Below are positions 1-9,023 of a stretch of DNA of 64,000 nt, piece after piece; the stretch's first letter is position 1; each line of letters starts with the position of its first letter. Made by a program: the position numbers and the translations under genes. The stretch spans positions 7,192,001-7,256,000 of the forward strand of contig NZ_CP109130.1 of the NCBI RefSeq assembly GCF_035917975.1. The letters run 5' to 3'. The notes under the pieces are model-generated. The model worked only from the letters and a program-made list of their open reading frames with translations, searched no databases and was not told the origin of the DNA. The stretch comes from Streptosporangium sp. NBC_01756. Lineage in GTDB: Bacteria; Actinomycetota; Actinomycetes; Streptosporangiales; Streptosporangiaceae.

Positions 1-2556
<2,556 letters not shown>

Positions 2557-2587
2557 GTGGGCGGAGCCGTCCGGCGGGGGAGGGCCG

Positions 2588-2743
2588 GTGAGTGACAACT
2601 GGTCGGCCACGGCGATGGCCTTCATCGCTCTTTTCCTGGTCGGCGGGATCGTCTCCTTTTTCAAGCAGGGACTGAAGAAGGGCGCGCTGTTGCTGGCCGT
2701 CCTGGCGGTCATGGCGACTACCGCGGCGGTGCTCTGGTGGTGA
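2588..2743 (+). CDS. Small predicted membrane protein in the his operon
   Basis: A 51-residue open frame beginning [12 protein letters not shown], with two short hydrophobic stretches (about residues 10-20 and 31-50) separated by the basic turn FKQGLKKG. It looks like a two-helix membrane miniprotein ending in LWW. It lies between hisB and hisH, and its stop overlaps the hisH start. Small hypothetical membrane proteins are common inside actinobacterial his operons, but I know no function for this one. The GTG at 2588 is preceded by the GC-rich GGGGGAGGGCCG, which can serve as ribosome-binding site. Confidence 0.7.
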   Translation: MSDNWSATAMAFIALFLVGGIVSFFKQGLKKGALLLAVLAVMATTAAVLWW

Positions 2744-3369
2744 AGGTAACGGTTCTCGACTACGGGTCGGGCAATCTCCGTTCGGCTGAGCGGGCGCTGG
2801 CCCGGGTCGGGGCGGAGGTCACGGTGACGTCCGACTACGAGGCGGCGATGGAGGCCGACGGTCTCGTCGTTCCGGGTGTCGGTGCGTTCGCGGCCTGTAT
2901 GGCCGGGCTGCGTGCCGTGCGCGGTGACCGCATCATCGATCGGCGTCTGTCGGCCGGGCGGCCGGTTCTGGGGATCTGTGTCGGTATGCAGATCCTGTTC
3001 GAGACGGGTGTGGAGCACGGCGTCACGTCCGAGGGGTGTGGTGAGTGGCCGGGGACGGTGGAGCGGCTTGAGGCGCCGGTCCTGCCGCACATGGGCTGGA
3101 ACACGGTCGAGGCGCCGGAGGGCACGGTGCTGTTCGACGGTATGGATCGTGACACGCGTTTCTATTTCGTCCATTCCTACGGGGTGCGGAGCTGGGGGTT
3201 GCAGGCCGGGCCGGGGTTCGCCGATCCGTTGGTCACCTGGGCCGAGCATGGTGTCCCGTTCGTGGCGGCGGTGGAGAACGGTCCGTTGACGGCCACGCAG
3301 TTCCACCCGGAGAAGTCGGGTGACGCCGGGGCGCAGTTGCTCACCAACTGGCTGGGGACCGTCAAGTGA
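2737..3369 (+). CDS. hisH: Imidazole glycerol phosphate synthase, glutaminase subunit
   Basis: Class I glutamine amidotransferase that hydrolyses glutamine and passes ammonia to HisF for ring closure to IGP and AICAR. It has 210 residues, the normal size. The nucleophile is Cys81 in LGICVGMQ, and the catalytic His and Glu are in the C-terminal [10 protein letters not shown]. It begins [16 protein letters not shown]; the GTGs at 2737 and 2740 are both possible starts and overlap the end of the preceding miniprotein. Its partner hisF is 1.5 kb downstream in the same operon. Confidence 0.96.
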   Translation: MVKVTVLDYGSGNLRSAERALARVGAEVTVTSDYEAAMEADGLVVPGVGAFAACMAGLRAVRGDRIIDRRLSAGRPVLGICVGMQILFETGVEHGVTSEGCGEWPGTVERLEAPVLPHMGWNTVEAPEGTVLFDGMDRDTRFYFVHSYGVRSWGLQAGPGFADPLVTWAEHGVPFVAAVENGPLTATQFHPEKSGDAGAQLLTNWLGTVK

Positions 3370-3426
3370 GTCCGCCGGCCGGTTCTTCGGCGGGTGGTCG
3401 CCGGACGGGTTGCCGGTGGGTCGTCG

Positions 3427-3768
3427 GTGAGTAAGGAGCGGGCCAGGCGCAGGGCCGAGCGGGAGGCCGAGCAGGCGCGTCAGGCGGCTCTGCGGGCCGA
3501 GCGGGAGGTCAGGTCGGCCCGGCGGCGTGAGCGGGTGGGGCGGATCACCGCGTTGCTGCCCGGCAGGCCGGTGCGGATCGCGGTTCAGGGCGGCATCATG
3601 GCCCGTCGCCGGCGTGCGCAGAACGGTCTGGTGGCCGTGCTGTTCTTCATTGTTCAGGTGATCGCCTGGTTGTTGTGGTCCTCGTGGGCCGCGCGGCTGG
3701 GGGTGTTTGTGCTTTCGGTGCTTTTCGTGCCGCTTTTTGTCACTCTTGTTTTCGACCGGAGGTCCTGA
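3427..3768 (+). CDS. Predicted two-helix membrane protein with basic N terminus
   Basis: A 113-residue protein between hisH and hisA. The first 50 residues are very rich in Arg, Glu and Ala ([18 protein letters not shown]) and probably form a charged helix or coiled coil. Two hydrophobic segments follow, about residues 66-86 ([16 protein letters not shown]) and 92-109 ([17 protein letters not shown]). I do not recognise a named family. The position, four bases before hisA, means it is co-transcribed. Start GTG 3427 was chosen as the first in-frame start with a plausible upstream purine run; the 30 bases further upstream are also open. Confidence 0.7.
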   Translation: MSKERARRRAEREAEQARQAALRAEREVRSARRRERVGRITALLPGRPVRIAVQGGIMARRRRAQNGLVAVLFFIVQVIAWLLWSSWAARLGVFVLSVLFVPLFVTLVFDRRS

Positions 3769-3772
3769 TCAG

Positions 3773-4495
3773 ATGTCGCTAGAGTTGCTGCCCGCCGTGG
3801 ACGTCGCCGACGGCCAGGCGGTCCGCCTGGTTCAGGGTGCGGCGGGCACCGAGACCTCCTACGGCGACCCGCTGTCGGCCGCGTTGGCCTGGCAGGAGGC
3901 CGGTGCGGAGTGGATCCATCTGGTGGATCTCGACGCGGCTTTCGGCCGGGGTTCCAATCGGGATCTGCTGGCCTCGGTTGTGGCCGCGCTCGATGTCAAG
4001 GTGGAGATGTCGGGTGGTATCCGCGATGACGCGTCGTTGGAGCTGGCGCTGGCGACGGGTTGCCGGCGGGTGAACATCGGTACCGCGGCGTTGGAGAATC
4101 CCGCCTGGTGTTCCAAGATCATCGCTGAGTACGGTGACCGGGTCGCGATCGGTCTCGATGTCCGCGGCACCACGCTCGCGGCCCGGGGCTGGACGAAGGA
4201 GGGCGGTGACCTGTGGGAGGTGCTGGAGCGTCTGGAGGCCGATGGTTGCGCCCGTTATGTGGTCACCGACGTCACCAAGGACGGTACGCTGCGCGGTCCC
4301 AATCTCGAGCTGCTGCGTGAGGTCTGTTCCCGTACCGATCGGCCGGTGGTCGCCAGCGGGGGGGTGTCGTCCCTGGACGATCTGCGTGCGCTGGCGGAGC
4401 TGGTCCCGCTCGGGGTGGAGGGTGCGATCGTCGGCAAGGCCCTGTACGCGCAGGCTTTCACCCTTGAAGAGGCGCTGGCCGCAGTGAGTTCGTAG
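3773..4495 (+). CDS. priA: Phosphoribosyl isomerase (HisA/PriA, probably also acting as TrpF)
   Basis: TIM-barrel isomerase of 240 residues that converts ProFAR to PRFAR in histidine synthesis. In most actinobacteria the same enzyme, PriA, also isomerises phosphoribosyl anthranilate for tryptophan synthesis because trpF is absent. Sequence signs are the N-terminal catalytic Asp in [17 protein letters not shown], the MSGGIRDD loop, the second catalytic region GLDVRG, and the PriA-like [12 protein letters not shown] loop with its tryptophan. A trpCBA operon 25 kb downstream has no trpF, which fits the dual role (inference). The ATG at 3773 has GGAGGTCC about ten bases upstream. Confidence 0.93.
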   Translation: MSLELLPAVDVADGQAVRLVQGAAGTETSYGDPLSAALAWQEAGAEWIHLVDLDAAFGRGSNRDLLASVVAALDVKVEMSGGIRDDASLELALATGCRRVNIGTAALENPAWCSKIIAEYGDRVAIGLDVRGTTLAARGWTKEGGDLWEVLERLEADGCARYVVTDVTKDGTLRGPNLELLREVCSRTDRPVVASGGVSSLDDLRALAELVPLGVEGAIVGKALYAQAFTLEEALAAVSS

Positions 4496-4520
4496 GGTGC
4501 GTCATTTGGGGGGGAACGCG

Positions 4521-4913
4521 GTGGCTCACTGCTCGGGCGCCCGGGTGTTCAGCGGTGGTGTCTGGGAGGAGCGGTACGGCTATGCCCGTGCGGTGGTGGC
4601 GGGTCCGTGGGTGCTGGTCTCGGGGTGCACCGCCACCGTCGAGGGTGAGGTGCAGCATGTCGGCGACGCCTACCGGCAGGCGTTGACCGCCTTCGGCATC
4701 GCGCTGGACGCGGTGGAGAAGGCGGGGCTGTCCCGCCGCGACGTGGTCCGGGTCCGTTACTTCGTGGTCGACGATGCCCATTACGACGAGGTCGGCCGGG
4801 CGCACGCCGAGCTGTTCGGTGACGTCCGTCCGGTGTGCACCGGGGTGCGGGTGGCTGGTCTGATCGATCCGCGCATGCTTGTCGAGGCCGAGGTCGAGGC
4901 ATACCGTGAGTGA
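4521..4913 (+). CDS. Rid/YjgF/YER057c/UK114-family protein, non-canonical
   Basis: A small chorismate-mutase-like fold protein of the Rid family, inserted between priA and hisF. Recognisable parts are GYARAVVAGPWVLVSGCTA near the N terminus, the mid-region QALTAFGIALDAVEKAGLSRRDVVRVRYFV, and LVEAEVEAY at the end. Canonical RidA has an arginine in a PARS/T motif that binds the carboxylate of reactive imines; here the aligned stretch reads RPVCTGVRVAGL without it. Classic imine deaminase activity is therefore doubtful and it probably belongs to another Rid subgroup. I prefer the GTG at 4521, which has a GGGGGGA site just upstream; the frame also has a GTG at 4497. Confidence 0.85.
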   Translation: MAHCSGARVFSGGVWEERYGYARAVVAGPWVLVSGCTATVEGEVQHVGDAYRQALTAFGIALDAVEKAGLSRRDVVRVRYFVVDDAHYDEVGRAHAELFGDVRPVCTGVRVAGLIDPRMLVEAEVEAYRE

Positions 4914-4928
4914 GGGAGCTGTGAAGAG

Positions 4929-5699
4929 ATGAGTGTCGCGGTACGAGTGATCCCCTGCCTGGATGTGGATGCCGGGCGGGTCGTCAAGGGTGTCAACTTC
5001 GAGAATCTCCGCGATGCGGGGGATCCGGTCGAGCTGGCCCGGCGTTATGACGCCGAGGGGGCGGACGAGTTGACGTTTCTCGACATCACGGCCTCCAGTT
5101 CCGATCGGTCGACGATGTATGACGTGGTGCGGCGGACGGCCGAGCAGGTGTTCATTCCGCTGACCGTCGGCGGGGGGGTGCGTGCGGTCGAGGATGTGGA
5201 CCGGCTGCTGCGCGCGGGGGCGGACAAGGTGGGGTTGAACACCGCGGCGATCGCCCGGCCGGAGTTGCTGACCGAGGCGTCGCAGCGCTATGGCGCGCAG
5301 TGCATCGTTTTGTCGGTGGACGCCCGCCGGGTGGTCGACGGTCCGGCGACGCCGTCCGGGTTCGAGGTGACGACTCATGGGGGCCGCCGAGGGACGGGCA
5401 TCGACGCGGTGGAGTGGGCCCGCCGGGGTGAGGAGCTGGGGGTGGGGGAGATCCTGCTCAACTCCATGGACGGTGACGGCACCCGGCACGGTTATGACCT
5501 GGAGATGATCCGGGCGGTCCGGGCGGCCGTGTCGGTTCCGGTGATCGCCAGTGGTGGGGCGGGGGAGCTGGAGGATTTCCCGCCTGCGGTGGAGGCGGGT
5601 GCGGACGCGGTGCTGGCGGCGTCGGTGTTCCATTTCGGGCAGTTGCGGATCGGCGAGGTGAAGGACGCGCTGCGCGCGGCGGGGCATCCGGTGCGCTGA
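4929..5699 (+). CDS. hisF: Imidazole glycerol phosphate synthase, cyclase subunit
   Basis: The synthase partner of HisH: uses ammonia and PRFAR to form IGP and AICAR. It is 256 residues, a TIM barrel with the N-terminal catalytic Asp in [18 protein letters not shown], the LTVGGGVR loop and the phosphate-binding repeats [11 protein letters not shown] and [13 protein letters not shown]. The second catalytic Asp lies in VLSVDARR. The start ATG 4929 has GAGCTGTGAAGAG upstream. This is the last his gene of this block; hisI is 21.6 kb away. Confidence 0.96.
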   Translation: MSVAVRVIPCLDVDAGRVVKGVNFENLRDAGDPVELARRYDAEGADELTFLDITASSSDRSTMYDVVRRTAEQVFIPLTVGGGVRAVEDVDRLLRAGADKVGLNTAAIARPELLTEASQRYGAQCIVLSVDARRVVDGPATPSGFEVTTHGGRRGTGIDAVEWARRGEELGVGEILLNSMDGDGTRHGYDLEMIRAVRAAVSVPVIASGGAGELEDFPPAVEAGADAVLAASVFHFGQLRIGEVKDALRAAGHPVR

Positions 5700-5907
5700 C
5701 GGGTGTGGCGTCCGGGATCGGACAGGAAAGCTGTGATCAAGCGAGGGTTCCGAGGTCGATCATCAGGCGGACGGGGCCGGGCAGGGTGGGGGTGGTGCCG
5801 GGGTGTGATGGCGGCCACCTGTCCGACGAGGAGATGACCACTCAGGCGGGTTCTGCAGCGTTGATGAAAGCCGTGCAGGCTGAGGCTGGAGCCGTACACT
5901 TGTGACT

Positions 5908-6140
5908 ATGAGCAGGACTCAGACTGTTCCTTATGTCCTTGAACAGGACGAAGATGGGGTGTGGTGCGCCAGCGCTCAACTCCGTCCGGGAGTCGGGGCG
6001 GTCATCACATCATGCGCCATGACGACGGCCGGGTGGTGAGCGTTCCCGTTCACTCTGGCCGGGATATGCCCAAGGGAACGTTGCGGAACATCCTGTCCCT
6101 GGTAGGTATCACCGTGGACGAACTCACTGATCTGTTGTAG
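5908..6140 (+). pseudogene. hicB-hicA toxin-antitoxin remnant (antitoxin start fused to toxin end)
   Basis: An ATG at 5908 opens a frame reading MSRTQTVPYVLEQDEDGVWC and then ASAQLRPGVGA, which looks like the N-terminal strand of a HicB antitoxin. From about 5991 another frame reads GGHHIMRHDDGRVVSVPVHS and then GRDMPKGTLRNILSLVGI, ending VDELTDLL at the TAG 6138-6140. This is the C-terminal half of a HicA mRNA-interferase toxin, including the GSH-type histidine motif. The first frame runs on out of phase to a TGA at 6037-6039. The simplest reading is a deletion that removed the rest of hicB and the start of hicA and left a 43-codon hybrid; neither product would be functional. Family identification is from memory of the motifs. 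Confidence 0.6.
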
Positions 6141-6232
6141 GCGTTCTTCGGTTGTGGCGTTCTCGGTTTGACGACCTCGGTATGCGCCTTGACGGCTACG
6201 GCGGTCGTGATCGTTCATCGACGCGGTGGAGT

Positions 6233-6254
6233 GGGCCCGCCGGATGGCGGGCCC
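6233..6254. terminator. Bidirectional hairpin terminator
   Basis: Perfect 9-bp stem GGGCCCGCC / GGCGGGCCC with a GGAT loop, followed on the + strand by CATTGTTT. It sits between the hic remnant on the + strand and the end of the oxidoreductase gene on the - strand, so it can serve both. Confidence 0.75.
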
Positions 6255-6265
6255 CATTGTTTCGG

Positions 6266-7084
6266 TCAGGCGCGGAAGGCGTCGGCGTGTTCGGCGGCCC
6301 ACTGGGCGAAGGTGCGTGCGGGGCGGCCGGTGACCTGTTCGACGGTGGAATTGACGATGTTGGGTTCCTCCGGCACGTTGCCGAAGACGTTGATGAGGAA
6401 GTCGATCAGTTCTTCCGGCTGGCCTTCGGCTGCCATCTTCTCGCGTGCCTGCGCTTCGGTGAGTTCGACGAACTCGATGGTGCGGCCGATCGTCTCGCCG
6501 ATGATGCGGACCTTGTCGCGGGTGGTCAGCCGCTCGGGGCCGGTCAGGCCGTAGGTCCTGCCCGCGTGGCCGTCCTCCGTCAGCGCCTTGGCGGCGACGG
6601 CCGCGATGTCGGCCTCGTGGACCATGGCGGTGGTGGCGTCGCCGAAGGGCTCGCGTACCACTCCCGCGCGGACGGCCTCGGTCCAGTGCAGGGCGTTGGA
6701 CATGAACTCCGTCGGCTGGAGGAAGGTCCAGTCCAGGTCGCCGGCCCTGACGGCCGGTTCCAGTGTCCCCTCGTCCCAGCCGCCCAGGACGGTGACCTTG
6801 CGCACGCCGGCCTTGACGGCCGATTCGACGATCTCCGGGCCGTTGCGGAGCGGTCCGTAGTCGGCTCCGCCGAAGGTGATCAGGTGGATCCCGGTGACGC
6901 CGTCCAGGGCGGGCAGGAGGCTGTCGGTCGCGGTGAGGTCGCCGGCCACTATCTCCACTTCGGCGGGGAGGTCCGCTCTGGAGGGGTCGCGGGTGAGGGC
7001 GCGTACCCGCCGGCCGGCCTGGAGGAGTTCGTCGACCATGTGGCGGCCGACGGTCCCGGTCGCTCCGGTTACAAGGATCGTCAT
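6266..7084 (-). CDS. NmrA-type NAD(P)-binding oxidoreductase/regulator
   Basis: A 272-residue atypical short-chain dehydrogenase. The N terminus MTILVTGATGTVGRHMVDEL is a Rossmann dinucleotide fold with the GATGxxG motif typical of the NmrA/QorB-like group; ALTRDPSR follows the second strand and may bind NADP phosphate. The usual YxxxK pair is not obvious, as in many NmrA-like proteins, so redox sensing or quinone reduction are both possible; the substrate is unknown. The gene stands alone on the - strand. Its upstream region carries a short palindrome TCCTC-AATTG-GAGGA (7148-7162), which might bind a regulator. Confidence 0.85.
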   Translation of the reverse strand: MTILVTGATGTVGRHMVDELLQAGRRVRALTRDPSRADLPAEVEIVAGDLTATDSLLPALDGVTGIHLITFGGADYGPLRNGPEIVESAVKAGVRKVTVLGGWDEGTLEPAVRAGDLDWTFLQPTEFMSNALHWTEAVRAGVVREPFGDATTAMVHEADIAAVAAKALTEDGHAGRTYGLTGPERLTTRDKVRIIGETIGRTIEFVELTEAQAREKMAAEGQPEELIDFLINVFGNVPEEPNIVNSTVEQVTGRPARTFAQWAAEHADAFRA

Positions 7085-7298
7085 AGGGGTCTCCTCTGTC
7101 TGTTGGGCTCTGAGGAAGACGCTATTGACCGGAGCGGCCAGTTTTTGTCCTCAATTGGAGGAATCTGCGGGGTCGCTCCGGACTCCCTGCCTCAAGATCA
7201 CTGGAGGAGCGCCGACGCGGGTCGGTGTCCCGTCTCCGCAGCCGGGTTCGGCGGGTGGGTCGTGGCGTCGAAACCGTCCTCGGTCTTGCCGGTGACCG

Positions 7299-7748
7299 TC
7301 ATGCCGAGGCTCGCGCCCGCCGGTTGTGGAAGAGGCCGTATCCGACCGTCCAGCATCCGCCCACCACGGCCGCGACCATCCAGACCCAGCCCCACCTGTC
7401 GTCGAGGAGCTCGCCGGCGATCCAGAGGGCGGCCAGCGGCGTCACGAGCACCAGCTGCTGGCCGAGCGTGAGGTGCCGCGGCGCGATCCCGGACCGGCTG
7501 ACCCGCCGGTTGTAGACGCGCTCGGTCACCACGTAGCCCGCTATCACCACCGCTATGGCCAGCAGTGCCAGTTCGGGGGCGATGGCGTCGCTCTGGAACA
7601 GCATGACGCCGGCCACCAGCAGGCCGACGGCGGGGAAGAACCAGGCGGGGATCGGGCTGTATCCGGCGGCGCGGGCCTGCTGGGCCGTCTCCAGCGCGGC
7701 GGCGGCCTCGGCCGGGGAGGGGCGCTGGAAGCTCTCGTTTGTTTCCAT
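7299..7748 (-). CDS. Small multi-pass membrane protein of unknown function
   Basis: A 149-residue protein beginning METNESFQRPSPAEAAAAL. It has a soluble N-terminal helix and about four hydrophobic segments: WFFPAVGLLVAGVMLF, LALLAIAVVIAGYVV, LVLVTPLAALWIAGELL and WVWMVAAVVGGCWTVGY. I do not recognise the family with confidence. The start ATG at 7748 lies inside a palindrome, and an in-frame ATG at 7799 lies inside a second copy of the same palindrome. A TTGACA -35-like hexamer (- strand, 7784-7779) lies between them, which favours the downstream start with a very short leader. The arrangement suggests tight repression by a dimeric regulator. Confidence 0.7.
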   Translation of the reverse strand: METNESFQRPSPAEAAAALETAQQARAAGYSPIPAWFFPAVGLLVAGVMLFQSDAIAPELALLAIAVVIAGYVVTERVYNRRVSRSGIAPRHLTLGQQLVLVTPLAALWIAGELLDDRWGWVWMVAAVVGGCWTVGYGLFHNRRARASA

Positions 7749-7808
7749 ACCAGAAACAGTCACCCAGACTTTCCACGTTGTCAACGCTTGACTTTCCATA
7801 ACGGAAAC
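7741..7808 (-). promoter_or_regulatory. Double palindromic operator with TTGACA promoter element
   Basis: Two 17-base inverted repeats flank the promoter region. On the - strand they read GTTTCCGTTATGGAAAG (7808-7792) and GTTTCTGGTATGGAAAC (7757-7741), 51 bases apart. A half-site GTGGAAAG lies between them at about 7776-7769. TTGACA is at 7784-7779 on the same strand, so RNA polymerase would bind between the two sites. No regulator gene is clearly adjacent. Confidence 0.55.
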
Positions 7809-7909
7809 CGAGATGATCGTGATCACCAAGACGGGTCGGGTGAGGCCCAGGGAAGGTCCGGCCGCGCCCGCTGCGGGCGGCACCCGGCACGCCCGTCGCT
7901 TTCGGCTCC

Positions 7910-8068
7910 ATGCCGCGCGGCGCGGTCTCGCACGCCTTGGCGGTGATGCGATCGCGGCGCGGTGTACGGGCCGCAGGCGACCGGCGCACGCTGGAGGCCG
8001 TGGAACGGGCGCTGCGCGGCCTGGCGCCGCCGCGTGAGCCGGAGCCGGAGCTGGTGGCGGCCTGGTGA
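7910..8068 (+). CDS. Possible small ORF or C-terminal gene remnant
   Basis: A frame open from 7844 to the TGA at 8066-8068, with an ATG at 7910 giving 52 residues: MPRGAVSHALAVMRSRRGV, then a helical segment RRTLEAVERALRGLAPP and an acidic-proline tail ending PELVAAW. No family recognised. It is followed 24 bases later by a very strong hairpin terminator, which suggests a transcribed + strand unit ends here. The whole 7809-8157 interval otherwise holds nothing that I recognise. It could equally be the decayed tail of a larger gene, such as a regulator divergent from the membrane protein. Confidence 0.3.
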   Translation: MPRGAVSHALAVMRSRRGVRAAGDRRTLEAVERALRGLAPPREPEPELVAAW

Positions 8069-8091
8069 CGACCATCGGCTGCGCCGCCACC

Positions 8092-8128
8092 GCGCCTGTG
8101 GCGCCCGGGTCACGGGCGCCACAGGCGC
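8092..8128. terminator. Strong hairpin terminator
   Basis: A perfect 16-bp inverted repeat, GCGCCTGTGGCGCCCG / CGGGCGCCACAGGCGC, with a five-base loop. It lies between a + strand frame ending at 8068 and the - strand SDR gene ending at 8158, so it probably works in both directions although there is no clear T-tract. Confidence 0.7.
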
Positions 8129-8157
8129 GTCGGCGGCCGTCTGGGCGCGGTGGGAGA

Positions 8158-8940
8158 CTAGCGTGCCCACCCGGGGCCGAGGTACGCGCCGCCGGTGGCG
8201 TCGAGCACGTTGCCGGTGATCCAGCGGGCGTCGTCGGAGGCGAGGAATGCGACGGCGTCGGCGATGTCGGCCGGCCGGCCGATCCTGCCGAGCGCGGTCA
8301 GATCCGTCAGGACGGCCCGGAACTCGGGGTTGTGCAGGGTGTCGGTCACCTCGGTGTCGGTGCTGCCGGGGCTCACCGTGTTCACCGTGATGCCGCGTTC
8401 GCCGAGCGCGTTCGCCAGGGTCCGGCTCATGACCTCCAGGGCGCCCTTGGTCATCGCGTAGGCGATCTGGCCGGGCAGGGCGACCCGCGTGGCGAGCGAG
8501 GAGATGTTGACGATGCGCCCGCCGTCGGGCATCAGCGGCAGTGTCGCCTGGATGAGGAACAGCGGCGCCTTCACGTTGATCGCGAAGACCTCGTCGAACT
8601 GGCCAGGGGTCAGCCGATCGATCGACCCGGCCCGCACCGTGTCCTGGTTTCCGCAGGCCGCGTTGTTGATCAGGATGTCCAGCGGCCGCCCGTGCAGGCC
8701 CGTGGTCAGGCCGGTGAGCAATGTTCGAACGTCGCCGGCCGTGCCGAATTCCGCCTGGACCGGGAAGGCCTCGCCACCGGCCTGTTCGATCGTGGCCACT
8801 GTCTCCTTGGCCGCGTCGGCGTTGCGGCTGTAGTGCACCGCCACCAGCGCACCGTCTGCGGCCAGCCGCTGGGCGATGGCTCGGCCCATTCCCCGTGAAG
8901 CGCCGGTCACCAGCGCGGTCTTGCCCTTCAGGCCCGTCAT
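8158..8940 (-). CDS. Short-chain dehydrogenase/reductase (FabG-like)
   Basis: A classical 260-residue SDR. It shows TGASRGMG (about residues 13-20) for NAD(P) binding, ILINNAA for the NNAG position, catalytic Ser in IVNISSLATR and YAMTK with Tyr161/Lys165 (approximate numbering), and the PGSTDTEV segment after the active site. The substrate is not predictable; a 3-oxoacyl reductase or a secondary alcohol/ketone reductase is likely. It is preceded by the divergently unrelated BTAD regulator on the same strand with 83 bases between them, so the two may be expressed separately. Confidence 0.88.
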   Translation of the reverse strand: MTGLKGKTALVTGASRGMGRAIAQRLAADGALVAVHYSRNADAAKETVATIEQAGGEAFPVQAEFGTAGDVRTLLTGLTTGLHGRPLDILINNAACGNQDTVRAGSIDRLTPGQFDEVFAINVKAPLFLIQATLPLMPDGGRIVNISSLATRVALPGQIAYAMTKGALEVMSRTLANALGERGITVNTVSPGSTDTEVTDTLHNPEFRAVLTDLTALGRIGRPADIADAVAFLASDDARWITGNVLDATGGAYLGPGWAR

Positions 8941-9023
8941 GTCGTTCTCCTGTCAGTGATAGGCGATGACCGGAGACTGGCAGGGGCCGCTCACCACGCA
9001 CTCACCACCCGTACACCAGCCCT

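Noticed and set aside
7198..7989. A 263-codon - strand frame overlapping the small membrane protein
   Set aside because: It is composed of Arg/Pro/Gly-rich sequence out of phase with the frame that encodes transmembrane helices and has the operator-linked start.
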